Below, piece by piece: positions 35,712 to 44,777 of a stretch of DNA of 61,960 nt. The position numbers and the translations under genes were made by a program. Source of the stretch: Tethybacter castelli (lineage in GTDB: Bacteria; Pseudomonadota; Gammaproteobacteria; Tethybacterales; Tethybacteraceae); the NCBI GenBank assembly GCA_036679665.1, contig JAZHEJ010000060.1:1-61960 (forward strand), in the 5' to 3' direction. Position 1 is the first letter of the stretch, and the number at the start of each line of letters is the position of its first letter. The notes below the pieces were generated by a model. That model was not told where the DNA came from and searched no databases. It was given only the letters and a program-made list of their open reading frames with translations.

Positions 35712-36779
35712 TCAAAAAGATCCAATCTGGCCGCGATGGCGCAACAGATGATCGGCCAGAACTATCGCTAGCATAGCTTCGGAGATAGGCGTGGCGCGCA
35801 AACCGACACACGGATCATGGCGGCCGGTGGTTTTCACCGTAACCGGTTCGCCTTGTTTGTCTACGCTGCGCTGACCGGTTGTGATACTTGAAGTGGGTTT
35901 GAAGGCGACCCGCGCGACGATGGGCTGGCCGGTTGAGATACCGCCCAGAATGCCGCCGGCGTTGTTGGAGGAAAATTGATCAGGGCCGGTCATCTCGTCG
36001 CAGTGTTCGGTGCCCAGTTGGGTCGCAGCCTGGATGCCGGCGCCGATTTCGACCGCCTTTACCGCATTGATACTCATCATGGCTTTGGCGATATCCGCGT
36101 CGAGACGATCAAAGACCGGTTCACCGAGGCCGGCGGGGACCCCGTTGGCTTCCACCAAAAGCAGCGCACCGCAAGAATCACCGCGCTTGCGCAATTGCGC
36201 GATATGTTTTTCCAAAGAAATAACGCCGGCCGGATCGGGGCAGAAGTAGGGATTGGCTTCGACTTGCTTCCAGTCACACGTTGTAAACGAAAGCTCGCCG
36301 ACGCTGAGCAGGCAACCGCGTACGCTAGCGCCAGTAAGTTCGTGTAACACCATCTTGGCCACGGCGCCGGCCGCCACTCGCGCCGCGGTTTCGCGCGCTG
36401 AGGCGCGGCCTGAACCGCGATGGTCGCGAATTTTGTATTTGCGCCAGTAAGTGTAGTCGGCGTGGCCGGGGCGAAACACATCTTTGATGGTCGCGTAGTC
36501 TTTTGATTTGGCGTCCTGATTGGCGATCAACATCATAATCGGCGTGCCGGTGGTTTGCCCTTCGAATACCCCGGACAAAACTTCTGGATAATCGCTTTCC
36601 TTACGTTGCGTGACCGCCGCCGACGATCCGGGACGCCGCCTGGCCATGTCGCGGAGTAAGAGCTTTTCGTCGAATTTAATGCGCGGCGGACAACCGTCGA
36701 TAACTACGCCGATGGCACGGCCGTGGCTTTCACCGAAAGTGGTGATGCAAAAAGCTTGTCCGAATGAATTTCCCGTCAT
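35712..36779 (-). CDS. aroC: Chorismate synthase AroC
   Basis: Last step of the shikimate pathway, making chorismate with reduced flavin. The 355-residue protein has the N-terminal signature GESHGRAIGVVIDGCPP, the RRPG segment, the second signature HRGSGRASARETAARVAAGA and the third RATPISEAM-like C-terminal signature (GRHDPCVGLRATP). ATG 36779 matches the conserved start MTGNSFGQ; the frame extends five codons upstream. It is divergent from the thioredoxin-fold gene at 36897. Confidence 0.96.
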   Translation of the reverse strand: MTGNSFGQAFCITTFGESHGRAIGVVIDGCPPRIKFDEKLLLRDMARRRPGSSAAVTQRKESDYPEVLSGVFEGQTTGTPIMMLIANQDAKSKDYATIKDVFRPGHADYTYWRKYKIRDHRGSGRASARETAARVAAGAVAKMVLHELTGASVRGCLLSVGELSFTTCDWKQVEANPYFCPDPAGVISLEKHIAQLRKRGDSCGALLLVEANGVPAGLGEPVFDRLDADIAKAMMSINAVKAVEIGAGIQAATQLGTEHCDEMTGPDQFSSNNAGGILGGISTGQPIVARVAFKPTSSITTGQRSVDKQGEPVTVKTTGRHDPCVGLRATPISEAMLAIVLADHLLRHRGQIGSF

Positions 36780-36896
36780 TAGTGTTATTGCCACTTAGCT
36801 ATGATTTTGCGTTCTTGGTCAGGATTTATTGTATTATTGATAAATGCCGACCGGCAACTAGCCACATGCGCGGCTTTTATACGGAGGAACCAGCCT

Positions 36897-37487
36897 ATGA
36901 ACGACACCCCATTTACCCTGCCGATCGGAGCGCAACTTCCCGAATTTTCGCTACCTGGCACCGACGGCAAAACGCACAGCCACACTGAATTTTCCGCCGC
37001 GTCGGCGCTGGTGGTATTTTTTACCTGCAATCATTGTCCTTATGTGATCGGCTCGGATGAGACGACACGTAAGACCGTGGATCGATTTGCCAACTTGGGT
37101 ATCGTTTTTGTAGGTATCAACTCCAATTCACCCAACACGTATGCGGAGGATTCGTTTGACCATATGATACAGCGTATGCAAGAGCACAATTTTCCTTGGT
37201 TATATCTCCATGACGGCAGCCAGGATATAGCCCGCGCTTTCGGCGCGTTGCGCACTCCGCACTTTTTTGTGTTTGATAACCATCAAAAGCTGATTTATAC
37301 AGGTCGGGCGGTGGACAATCCACGCAATGGCGAAGAAGCTAAAGTTTGTGATCTTGATCTAGCCTTGGAACAATATACCAGTGGCAAGCCGATCGCGGTG
37401 CCGGTTACAAATCCGATTGGATGCAACGTCAAATGGGATGGCGAAGATGCGCATTGGATGCCGCCTGAAGCTTGCGATCTCGTGTAA
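36897..37487 (+). CDS. Thioredoxin-fold redoxin protein
   Basis: A 196-residue cytosolic AhpC/TSA-like protein. The redox motif CNHCPYV lies at about residues 43-49, and the FVGINSNSPNTYAEDSFDHM segment and a cis-Pro in ALRTPHFFVFD are typical of the thioredoxin-family subgroup close to DUF953-free redoxins. ATG 36897 is supported by a strong GGAGGA Shine-Dalgarno sequence eight bases upstream, which excludes an open upstream extension to 36801. The likely role is thiol-dependent reduction of peroxides or protein disulfides; the partner is unknown. Confidence 0.85.
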   Translation: MNDTPFTLPIGAQLPEFSLPGTDGKTHSHTEFSAASALVVFFTCNHCPYVIGSDETTRKTVDRFANLGIVFVGINSNSPNTYAEDSFDHMIQRMQEHNFPWLYLHDGSQDIARAFGALRTPHFFVFDNHQKLIYTGRAVDNPRNGEEAKVCDLDLALEQYTSGKPIAVPVTNPIGCNVKWDGEDAHWMPPEACDLV

Positions 37488-37638
37488 CTGTACCCTGCCA
37501 ATATTGGTTCTTTGTCGCACTCGCGGCAACCTTTATGACACGCCGTATTGTTGTTAATAATAGCTAGACGGTAAATCAGTCATGGCGGTAAAAAATGGTG
37601 CTTTATATCTTATACTTTACTTACCTAATTATTAAAGA

Positions 37639-37773
37639 ATGAATACGAAAACAATGATAATGGTGGTCGTGCTGATATTTTTCGGAGGGCTACAGCTTGG
37701 GTGTGCGCCCCGGCTGGATGATTTCACCCCCGCCAAGCGGTACTGCCGTCCCGAATCAAGCCATTGCATTTAG
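37639..37773 (+). CDS. Small probable lipoprotein
   Basis: A 44-codon frame with ATG at 37639. It has a positively charged start (MNTKT), a hydrophobic core (MIMVVVLIFFGGL) and a Cys after LG at residue 22, then a short polar tail with two further Cys. The lipobox is imperfect (Gln at -3). It lies in the 361-bp gap before the subtilase autotransporter and in the same direction. The rest of the gap, 37488-37638 and 37774-37866, shows no other recognisable element. The coding call is tentative. Confidence 0.4.
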   Translation: MNTKTMIMVVVLIFFGGLQLGCAPRLDDFTPAKRYCRPESSHCI

Positions 37774-37866
37774 CATAGAACTGGTTCGCACCAGTCGTAT
37801 GAATGTCCCGTATGATGCCAACGGGAAGGTTGGTCTTTTGAGACAAGTTTGGACGTTCATATAAAA

Positions 37867-40284
37867 ATGCGAACAGTGCTACCGATAGTTGTCATACTAT
37901 CGGCGTTACTTGCTTCATGCGGCGGAGGCGGTAGTGGTGGCGGAACCACGGCTGTCGTTGCTCCGCCGTCCCTCGGTGCCGACGAGATATTTCTAAGTTC
38001 TAGCTTAGGCTTTGATGTCCTAAGTTTGTTAAGTAATATTACTTTGACTGTCGCATCTCCGGACACGGCGAACCGCATAGCGTTGGATCAGATAAATTTT
38101 GATGTGCGACTTGGCAGGGCGGGCCAAGGTGTTACCGTCGCCATAGCTGATGAATTCCCGGATACGAGTGTGAGTTTCTTGTCGCACGCTCGCACCACGG
38201 TGTTACTTGATGTGTGTGGGGGTCGCCCAACATGTGTAAATGCTCGCATCGGACATGGCACGGCAGTGTCAGGAACCGCGATCGGCAAAATTGGAGCGAC
38301 CGTCTACGGACCCGCCCATAGGGCAGATCTGGAAATCTTGGCGTTGGATAGCATACCAGCGGGCAGCATAGCTAGTGGAGTTTTGTTTGATCGCTTGAAT
38401 ACGCTTGGTGTGAGTGCAAAAGTGGTTAATCTTTCTTTTGGGCCTGTAACAGGGATAACATTAACAACGCAACGTCAGATCAACCCGCAAATTCCCGCCG
38501 GGGTAGCACTTTCAATTCAAACGCCAGAAAGACCTAGTTTAACTGTATCATTTAATAATTTTCAGCAATTTTTCGTCGATGATGAGCGCCTAGCCGTATG
38601 GGCAGCAGGGAACGAAGGTTATAGTGCAACCGGATTGATAGACGTGGAAGTTTTAAACGCTTTGCGACCTCGATTTGCATTGACATTCGCTGATATCACC
38701 TCCGGGTTTAATCCGGCTGATGCGCGCAGATTGAACGATATGTTGTATTCGTTGCGGCCGGTAGAATATCTTTGGCCGCTAGAAACGCCTTTAGTGCCGG
38801 AACGTCAACGACATTTTTTGGTTGTCGGTTCTATTGATCCTGGTTATGTGCGCGGCTCAAACCCCGCGAATGCAAGGCTAGCTAGCTACTCCAACGCTTG
38901 CGGCGTAGTCAAAGCTTATTGTTTGGTGGCGCCCGGGGAAATTAATCAACCAATGATTGGTTCAAGAGTGTCGAGAGGGACTTCGTTTGCCGCACCTTAC
39001 GTCACCGGAGTTGTCGCGGCGTTAATGTCGACTTACCCAACTTTACCCGTAACCACCGTGGCTACTATCGTGCTTACCACCGCGACCGATCTGGGCGCTC
39101 CGGGGGTGGATGACGAATTCGGCCACGGCCTGCTAGATTTCACCAGGGCAATGAGACCGTTGGGGACCGTATCCAGTACAAGCGGATTCAGGCTAACCGA
39201 AACCGATATTGAGGTAAGTCCGGCCTTGGCAGGCGCCCTAACCGGCACCAAAGCGACATTCGGGATGTTCGACATGCATCAGCGACCCTATATGTATTAT
39301 GTCGCCGCCCGTACGAAGCTCGATAACGACCTGCTAGACAATTTTCCAACTGCGCAGATGCGTCAGGTGAACGACGGTTTGGATCGGATGGCTGTTGCTT
39401 TGGAAAATAACAAACATGGTCTAGAAAAAGCGATGGTGTCAGACAGAAGATTCGGCATGTCGATTGAGCGCTGTGAGCATCTTTGCGCGCACCATAACCA
39501 GATTGCGCCGGGAGCGTTGTTAAACGTGTCGAATTTAGTTTCCGGCACGGCAAAGATCGGAACTAATTCCATGGCGGTGGCTGAGATGGGATCGAACTCC
39601 AGTGGTCAGCTTGCCTACCAATTGGGCGCACTGAGAGTCGAGCACAGTATCAGTGATTTGCATCTTGGTTTCGAAGCCGGATATCTTTCTGAACAAAATA
39701 CTTTTTTAGGTAGTCAATTCAACGGTGCGTTTGGAGTGGAGGGGGCATACAGTAAATATATTAATGCGCAGTTGACACTGGCATTGCCAAAAAAACTGGC
39801 CTTGCACGGTAGTGCGACGTTCGGTGTCGCGCGCGCCTCGCCGGTATCCGGCAGCTATGTGGACACTGTTGAGCCGACAGCTTTCGATGCGGTACAGCTC
39901 GGGATTGGCGGCAAGACAATTGGCAACGGAGTTTGGCAGGCGTTCATAACACGGCCGCTAAAAGCGACAAGTGGCGGCTTGTCAATCAGTTCGGTTGGGG
40001 GATACCGCAACGGCGATAACGAATGGTCGGTGGTATCAGTCGGGGATCGTGTTGCGTTGCTTGGCGAAGGCGGTGATGACGGCGGCGGAGAATTACGCGT
40101 CGACCATACCAAAGTTGATTTCAGTGCGGGACGTCGTCCGGTAAGTCTGGGTATGGCATGGCGTGAGCGACGAGGCAGCAAGCTGGAGATTGCCACGCAA
40201 TTGGAATATGTGCTAAACAGCGTGCGGCGCGGATTCGCGGATCAAGAAGCTAGAGCGGTATTGCAATTGAAATACAGTTATTAG
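37867..40284 (+). CDS. Lipoprotein subtilase (S8) autotransporter
   Basis: An 805-residue surface protease. The start MRTVLPIVVILSALLASC gives a type II signal peptide with lipobox LASC, then a Gly-rich linker. The S8 domain covers about residues 65-440, with catalytic candidates Asp in VAIADEFPD, His in RIGHGTAVSG and Ser in RGTSFAAPYVTG. The remaining 250-300 residues form an autotransporter barrel ending in LQLKYSY. Bordetella SphB1 and Neisseria NalP are established lipoprotein subtilase autotransporters that process other surface proteins; a similar maturation role is plausible. The ATG at 37849 would add six residues before the signal. Confidence 0.87.
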   Translation: MRTVLPIVVILSALLASCGGGGSGGGTTAVVAPPSLGADEIFLSSSLGFDVLSLLSNITLTVASPDTANRIALDQINFDVRLGRAGQGVTVAIADEFPDTSVSFLSHARTTVLLDVCGGRPTCVNARIGHGTAVSGTAIGKIGATVYGPAHRADLEILALDSIPAGSIASGVLFDRLNTLGVSAKVVNLSFGPVTGITLTTQRQINPQIPAGVALSIQTPERPSLTVSFNNFQQFFVDDERLAVWAAGNEGYSATGLIDVEVLNALRPRFALTFADITSGFNPADARRLNDMLYSLRPVEYLWPLETPLVPERQRHFLVVGSIDPGYVRGSNPANARLASYSNACGVVKAYCLVAPGEINQPMIGSRVSRGTSFAAPYVTGVVAALMSTYPTLPVTTVATIVLTTATDLGAPGVDDEFGHGLLDFTRAMRPLGTVSSTSGFRLTETDIEVSPALAGALTGTKATFGMFDMHQRPYMYYVAARTKLDNDLLDNFPTAQMRQVNDGLDRMAVALENNKHGLEKAMVSDRRFGMSIERCEHLCAHHNQIAPGALLNVSNLVSGTAKIGTNSMAVAEMGSNSSGQLAYQLGALRVEHSISDLHLGFEAGYLSEQNTFLGSQFNGAFGVEGAYSKYINAQLTLALPKKLALHGSATFGVARASPVSGSYVDTVEPTAFDAVQLGIGGKTIGNGVWQAFITRPLKATSGGLSISSVGGYRNGDNEWSVVSVGDRVALLGEGGDDGGGELRVDHTKVDFSAGRRPVSLGMAWRERRGSKLEIATQLEYVLNSVRRGFADQEARAVLQLKYSY

Positions 40285-40343
40285 CTCGTCGCGCATAATG
40301 TTGCGCAACAAGAACTAACAACGAAGCAAGACAAGGTAACGAA

Positions 40344-41399
40344 TTATTTCGCCAATTTTTCGCCGGTATGCGTATTGAACAGATGGCAACACTCGACCGG
40401 CACTATCACTTTGATCGCGTCGCCGATTTGGGCCCGGAAATTTTTGTTGGTCTTGACGCAGACGATGGTGTCACCTGCGTTCATGGAGACGCTGGTTGCT
40501 TCACCAAGTAATTCCACTGCCAAGACTTCAGAGGTGATTTCCGCAACCGATTCAGGAGTAATTCGTGCGTCTTCAGCGCGAAATCCCAAAGTTGCCGGAC
40601 CGTTGTAGTTGGTTTCCAACCCGCACACTAGCGCATTTTGTCCTGAAAACACGCCGTCGGCGATATTGCCGTGCATCAGGTTCATCGGTGGTGAGCCGAT
40701 AAACCCGGCGACAAAAGTGTTGGCGGGGCGGTCATAAATATCAGTCGGAGTGCCGATTTGTTGGATCACACCGCCGTTCATGATCACAACTCGATCAGCA
40801 AGAGTCATCGCCTCTATCTGGTCGTGGGTAACATAAATCGTGGTGGTCTGCAGTTCAGCTTGGAGGCTTTTAATTTGGGCGCGAGTGGTGATACGCAACT
40901 TGGCGTCCAGGTTGGACAGCGGCTCATCCATTAAAAAAACCTGCGGCTGACGAACAATCGCTCGAGCTAAAGCGACACGTTGGCGCTGGCCGCCTGACAG
41001 TTGGGCCGGGCGTCGCCGCAGTAGATCGGTCAGCTCGACCATCCGCGCGGCGCGGGTCACGAGATTTTCATATTTGTCAGGCGATACCTTGCGCATGCGC
41101 AGTGGAAAACAAATGTTTTCATACACGGTCAAATTGGGATACAGACCGTAACTTTGGAACACCATGGCGATATCGCGGTCTTTCGGCTCAAGCTTGTTTA
41201 CCAACCGCGAGCCGATCCAAATTTCTCCGGACGACACATCTTCTAGCCCCGCGATCATGCGTAAGGTCGTGGTTTTGCCACAACCTGACGGGCCTAGCAA
41301 GACCAAAAATTCGCGGTCGGCGATTTCTAGACTAAGGTTGTCCACGGCGACAAAATCGCTCCACGTACGCGAAACATTTCTAAGATTGATGCGGGCCAT
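40344..41399 (-). CDS. Carbohydrate ABC importer ATPase (UgpC/MalK type)
   Basis: A 351-residue ATPase. Walker A is GPSGCGKTT, the signature LSGGQRQR, Walker B VFLMDEPLSNLDA and the switch His is in YVTHD. After residue 235 there is a TOBE/OB regulatory domain (FIGSPPMNLM, LGFRAEDARI) as in MalK and UgpC, which often binds regulatory partners. It is the last gene of a four-gene importer operon and lies 18 bp after the second permease. Confidence 0.93.
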   Translation of the reverse strand: MARINLRNVSRTWSDFVAVDNLSLEIADREFLVLLGPSGCGKTTTLRMIAGLEDVSSGEIWIGSRLVNKLEPKDRDIAMVFQSYGLYPNLTVYENICFPLRMRKVSPDKYENLVTRAARMVELTDLLRRRPAQLSGGQRQRVALARAIVRQPQVFLMDEPLSNLDAKLRITTRAQIKSLQAELQTTTIYVTHDQIEAMTLADRVVIMNGGVIQQIGTPTDIYDRPANTFVAGFIGSPPMNLMHGNIADGVFSGQNALVCGLETNYNGPATLGFRAEDARITPESVAEITSEVLAVELLGEATSVSMNAGDTIVCVKTNKNFRAQIGDAIKVIVPVECCHLFNTHTGEKLAK

Positions 41400-41417
41400 G
41401 CGAACGTTGCTACAAAA

Positions 41418-42310
41418 CTAGCCTTTGACAGCTCCGGCGGTCAGGCCGGATACGATCTGGCGTTGAAAGAACATCACCAGGATAAATAGCGGCACCGTGG
41501 CCGATACCACCGAAGCCACCGCGAACATAACATTGCCTTCAACTTGCGTGGTGCCTAAAAAACTCGCAATTTTGGGAACCATGGTCTGGTTGTGTTGGCT
41601 AAGCAATGTTGCGGTTACCGCAAAGTCGTTATACGCGAGCAAAAAACTGAAAAGCCCGGTGGTAATCACGCCGGGCCACATTACCGGCATGATTGCGTGG
41701 CGGAAAGCCTGGATACGAGTGCAACCGTCAACCAATGCGCTTTCGTCGAGTTCTTTGGGAATACTCAGAAAAAACGAATGCAGCATCCATAGGGTGAAAG
41801 GTTGATTGATCGCCACGAGCACGATGATCGCGGTAGGCAAAAATCCCCAGATGTTAAGTTCGAAAAAAGGCAACAGATATCCTGATACCAAGGTTATGTG
41901 CGGCATCGCGCGAAATGCCAGCGCGATGAACAACAGCCAGATGGTATAGCGCTTGGTGGAGCGGGCCAACGCATATCCGCCCAAGGTGCCAAAAGTAAGC
42001 GAGATCAGCACCACGCTGACAACCACGATCCCGGTGTTGATCACCGCCAACCAAAATTCGTTTTCAATCCACGCGCCGTAATAGCCGGCACCGGTAAACG
42101 CGCTACCGGTTTCAGCCAGGGTATAAATGCCGTGCAGCGCGTTGCGCCAGTCGGATTTGGAAAAAAAACCCCTTGAACTTTGAACGAGCCCCATAATGTC
42201 CACAAAAAAGGAAACGCGGCGATGATAAGCCACAAAGCTATAAACGTTATGGCTACGGTCATGACCCACGTTCGGCCGCGCGGTGCCACTTTGAGAACTG
42301 AACCGGTCAT
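41418..42310 (-). CDS. Carbohydrate ABC importer permease (MalG type) with apparent frameshift
   Basis: An inner-membrane permease whose reading frame breaks at a run of eight T (minus strand; 42161-42168). The N-terminal part (MTGSVLKVAPRGRTW and the first membrane helix) is in one frame and the remaining five helices in another. One extra T restores a continuous 297-residue protein of normal MalG size. The EAA loop DESALVDGCTRIQAFRHAIMP is intact. The start overlaps the stop of the other permease by 4 bp. The shift may be an assembly or amplification error, a real mutation, or slippage on the T-run. Confidence 0.85.
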
Positions 42311-43329
42311 ACTTTGCGGTGGAAGTCCTTCCAGGCGCGGCGCATGATCGGTAGTAGCAATACCACCACGCCTAGAATGGTCAGCACTGATGTTGCTCCG
42401 GCTGAGCTAAACTGCTGTCCGGGATCGCCGCGTAAATCATTAAAGATAATCCACGACAGCGACGTGGCGCTGGCAGACGCGTTGAAACTTACGATCGGCT
42501 CGAACACGCGAAAATTATCCATCAGTTGCATCATAATCACAAAGGTACCCAAGGGCACCAAATGCGGCAATGTCACGAAGCGTACACACTGCCAGCGGTT
42601 AGCCCCATCAATGCGCGCCGACTCTACGGTATCTTGGGGCACGGTTTGTAAGCCGGCGTAGAACACCACAAATGCGAACGGCGCCGAGTGCCAAACCCCG
42701 TATACGATCAACATTATCCAAGTCAGCGGCACCGAAGCTTTGAGCGACAAGTTAGGATCGTTGGCCAAATCTTGCAGCAGTGCCCCGAGAATTCCTTCGG
42801 TATCAATCATCCAAAAAAGCACCAGCGCGCCGATCAACGGGGTAATGATCATCGGCAAAAGCGAAGCGAAAATCACCGGGCCTTTAATGAGACCAGGCAG
42901 CGCGTTGATTCCCAACGCGATAAAAAATCCCAAGATCACTACGAGCGGCGTTACGATCAAGGTGTAGGTCAAGGTAAAGCTGAGCGCACGATAAAAAGGC
43001 AAATCAAGGAGAGATCGGATGGTCAATCCACCCGGACTTTGCCAGATTTCGCCAAGTTGGTCGAAGGCCAGATGATTACGATTGGTATAAGTGCCAAAAA
43101 AATTGAAGCGGCCAAGGGGTCGTTCTTCCCGGAGTTTGGCACTTGCGGACGCATCTACTTGTAATTCGACGGAACATCCGAACGGATCACAAGTTTCCAC
43201 TTCGACCAACACTTGTTCGTGGTCGATGAACAATGATTGAATTACGACCGATACGATAGGTAAAGCGATAAATACGAAGATCGCCAATACCGATGGCAGC
43301 ACGAACCAGAAGAACGTTCGATGCGGCAC
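42307..43329 (-). CDS. Carbohydrate ABC importer permease (MalF/UgpA type)
   Basis: A 340-residue inner-membrane protein with six core hydrophobic segments. The EAA loop is ESARIDGANRWQCVRFVTLP. A periplasmic insertion of about 70 residues after the first helix carries two Cys (CDPFGC), which could form a disulfide. It forms the heterodimer with the following permease. The start is GTG 43329, 67 bp after the binding-protein gene. Confidence 0.9.
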   Translation of the reverse strand: MPHRTFFWFVLPSVLAIFVFIALPIVSVVIQSLFIDHEQVLVEVETCDPFGCSVELQVDASASAKLREERPLGRFNFFGTYTNRNHLAFDQLGEIWQSPGGLTIRSLLDLPFYRALSFTLTYTLIVTPLVVILGFFIALGINALPGLIKGPVIFASLLPMIITPLIGALVLFWMIDTEGILGALLQDLANDPNLSLKASVPLTWIMLIVYGVWHSAPFAFVVFYAGLQTVPQDTVESARIDGANRWQCVRFVTLPHLVPLGTFVIMMQLMDNFRVFEPIVSFNASASATSLSWIIFNDLRGDPGQQFSSAGATSVLTILGVVVLLLPIMRRAWKDFHRKV

Positions 43330-43395
43330 AGCCTGCCTATTTTGGGGTTATGTGTTCAATGAGCAGGCATAAATGACTGCGCCAAAAATAACCGA

Positions 43396-44637
43396 TTACA
43401 AAAATCCTTTTTCTTGCGCAGCGGTGATGTAGGCGGTCTCGACATCGGCCAACGCCTCCTTCGCCGATTCGGTACCTTGCATAAAATCAACCAGCTCATC
43501 GCCTAGCGCGGTGTGCATTAGGCCGATGTAGGGCAACATCGGATAAGGGGCGGCGCCGTTTTTGGCCGAGTTTAATGTTCCGCTGGCCTTTTCGGTTGCA
43601 TGAAAGTCGGAAATCAGCCATGCGGCACTTTCTGCGTTAGCGTTTGCGATGTCGGTGGTGATGCCGTTGAGCATTCCGCGAAATGACGCTTCGGCGTCTT
43701 GGTCGGAAATATTTTGCGCAATCACAAAGCCGTCCCACCACAGTGTGGTGGCGGGCACGGAACCTCCCCCCACTGTTGGCGCGGCAGCGAAGCGGGTGTT
43801 GTTGACAACCTGATATGTCGAGCCTTCATCATCGGTTACGCCCGCGGCGCGTGAACCCCACAGATTAACCAGCGCGGTCTTGCCCGCTTCCCAGTCAGCC
43901 TGTACCGCGTTGCTGTCGTAGGTCAAAAAATCCGGGTTCATATATTCGCTAAGTCGGCGCATCATATTCAGCGCGGCTTCTCCTTTGGCGTTGTTGATGC
44001 TCGGTTGCGCCGAACTCGCTTCAAACAATTCGCCACCGTAACCAAAATACATGTTGATAAATTCTTCCCCGAGATTCCAGCCGGCCTTATACGTACCGCT
44101 GAGCGGGTATTCCATCAAGCCTTGGGAACGAATTACTTCCGCGGCGTCAAGCACTTCTTCATAACTGCGCGGTACGTCGATGGCGGCCTGTTTAAGAATA
44201 TCGTCACGGTAAAACAGGTGTTGAGCGTTCGCCATGAACGCCACCGCCATGACTTGGCCGTCAATTTTGATCAGTTGGGTGTTAGATAACGAACTTCCAT
44301 ATTTGGCGACCAGGTCATCAATTGGACGCGCCAAACCATCGTTGAGCAACGGGACAATGCTACTGTTGGCGATTACCGCCACCGTGTATTCGGCCGGATT
44401 TACCGTAAGCGCGGGAACTTGCAGATTGCGATGCTCGTCAGTCTGGTTCTTGCTGAATGATACCGAATCGCTGGCACATTGTTCGACACCGTTGGCGACC
44501 GCATGCAAGGCTGGAAAGTCATTCGAAAGTATGCTGATGCGGCCGGCGGTAATGCCACAGTCAGCCTGGGCATAAGGAACCAACATACTGGCGCTTATCA
44601 AAACGAATGCAATTGCTAAAAAACTCTTATCGATCAT
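43396..44637 (-). CDS. Carbohydrate-type extracellular solute-binding protein
   Basis: A 413-residue cluster-B periplasmic binding protein (SBP_bac_1). The signal peptide runs MIDKSFLAIAF to a cleavage after YAQA. Typical phrases are GQVMAVAFMANAQHLFYRDD and GKTALVNLWGSRA. The ATG is preceded by GAGGTG at a good distance. Ligands of this family are oligosaccharides, polyols or glycerol phosphates; the adjacent oxidative genes favour a polyol or sugar-acid. It is divergent from the NTF2-like gene at 44778 and a palindrome lies between them. Confidence 0.9.
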   Translation of the reverse strand: MIDKSFLAIAFVLISASMLVPYAQADCGITAGRISILSNDFPALHAVANGVEQCASDSVSFSKNQTDEHRNLQVPALTVNPAEYTVAVIANSSIVPLLNDGLARPIDDLVAKYGSSLSNTQLIKIDGQVMAVAFMANAQHLFYRDDILKQAAIDVPRSYEEVLDAAEVIRSQGLMEYPLSGTYKAGWNLGEEFINMYFGYGGELFEASSAQPSINNAKGEAALNMMRRLSEYMNPDFLTYDSNAVQADWEAGKTALVNLWGSRAAGVTDDEGSTYQVVNNTRFAAAPTVGGGSVPATTLWWDGFVIAQNISDQDAEASFRGMLNGITTDIANANAESAAWLISDFHATEKASGTLNSAKNGAAPYPMLPYIGLMHTALGDELVDFMQGTESAKEALADVETAYITAAQEKGFL

Positions 44638-44659
44638 TTTTCACCTCAATCCCAGATGT

Positions 44660-44675
44660 ATGCAACATTTTGCAT
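44660..44675. promoter_or_regulatory. Palindrome ATGCAA-N4-TTGCAT, candidate operator
   Basis: A perfect 6+6 inverted repeat around CATT in the 140-bp divergent region between the solute-binding protein gene (start 44637) and the NTF2-like gene (start 44778). Its position 22 bp before the binding-protein ATG would block transcription or initiation if bound. No regulator gene is adjacent, so the cognate factor is unknown. Confidence 0.45.
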
Positions 44676-44777
44676 TATTGATAATTATAGATTAATTACG
44701 AAAATGTGGGTGCCATACAATTTTTGGTACGACTAATACGAATTTATTATTTTTTTCCAAAGATAACTGAACAAATC

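Noticed and set aside
35519..35725. Short minus-strand open frame with a methionine start
   Set aside because: It overlaps the tmRNA gene and its promoter and is explained by them.
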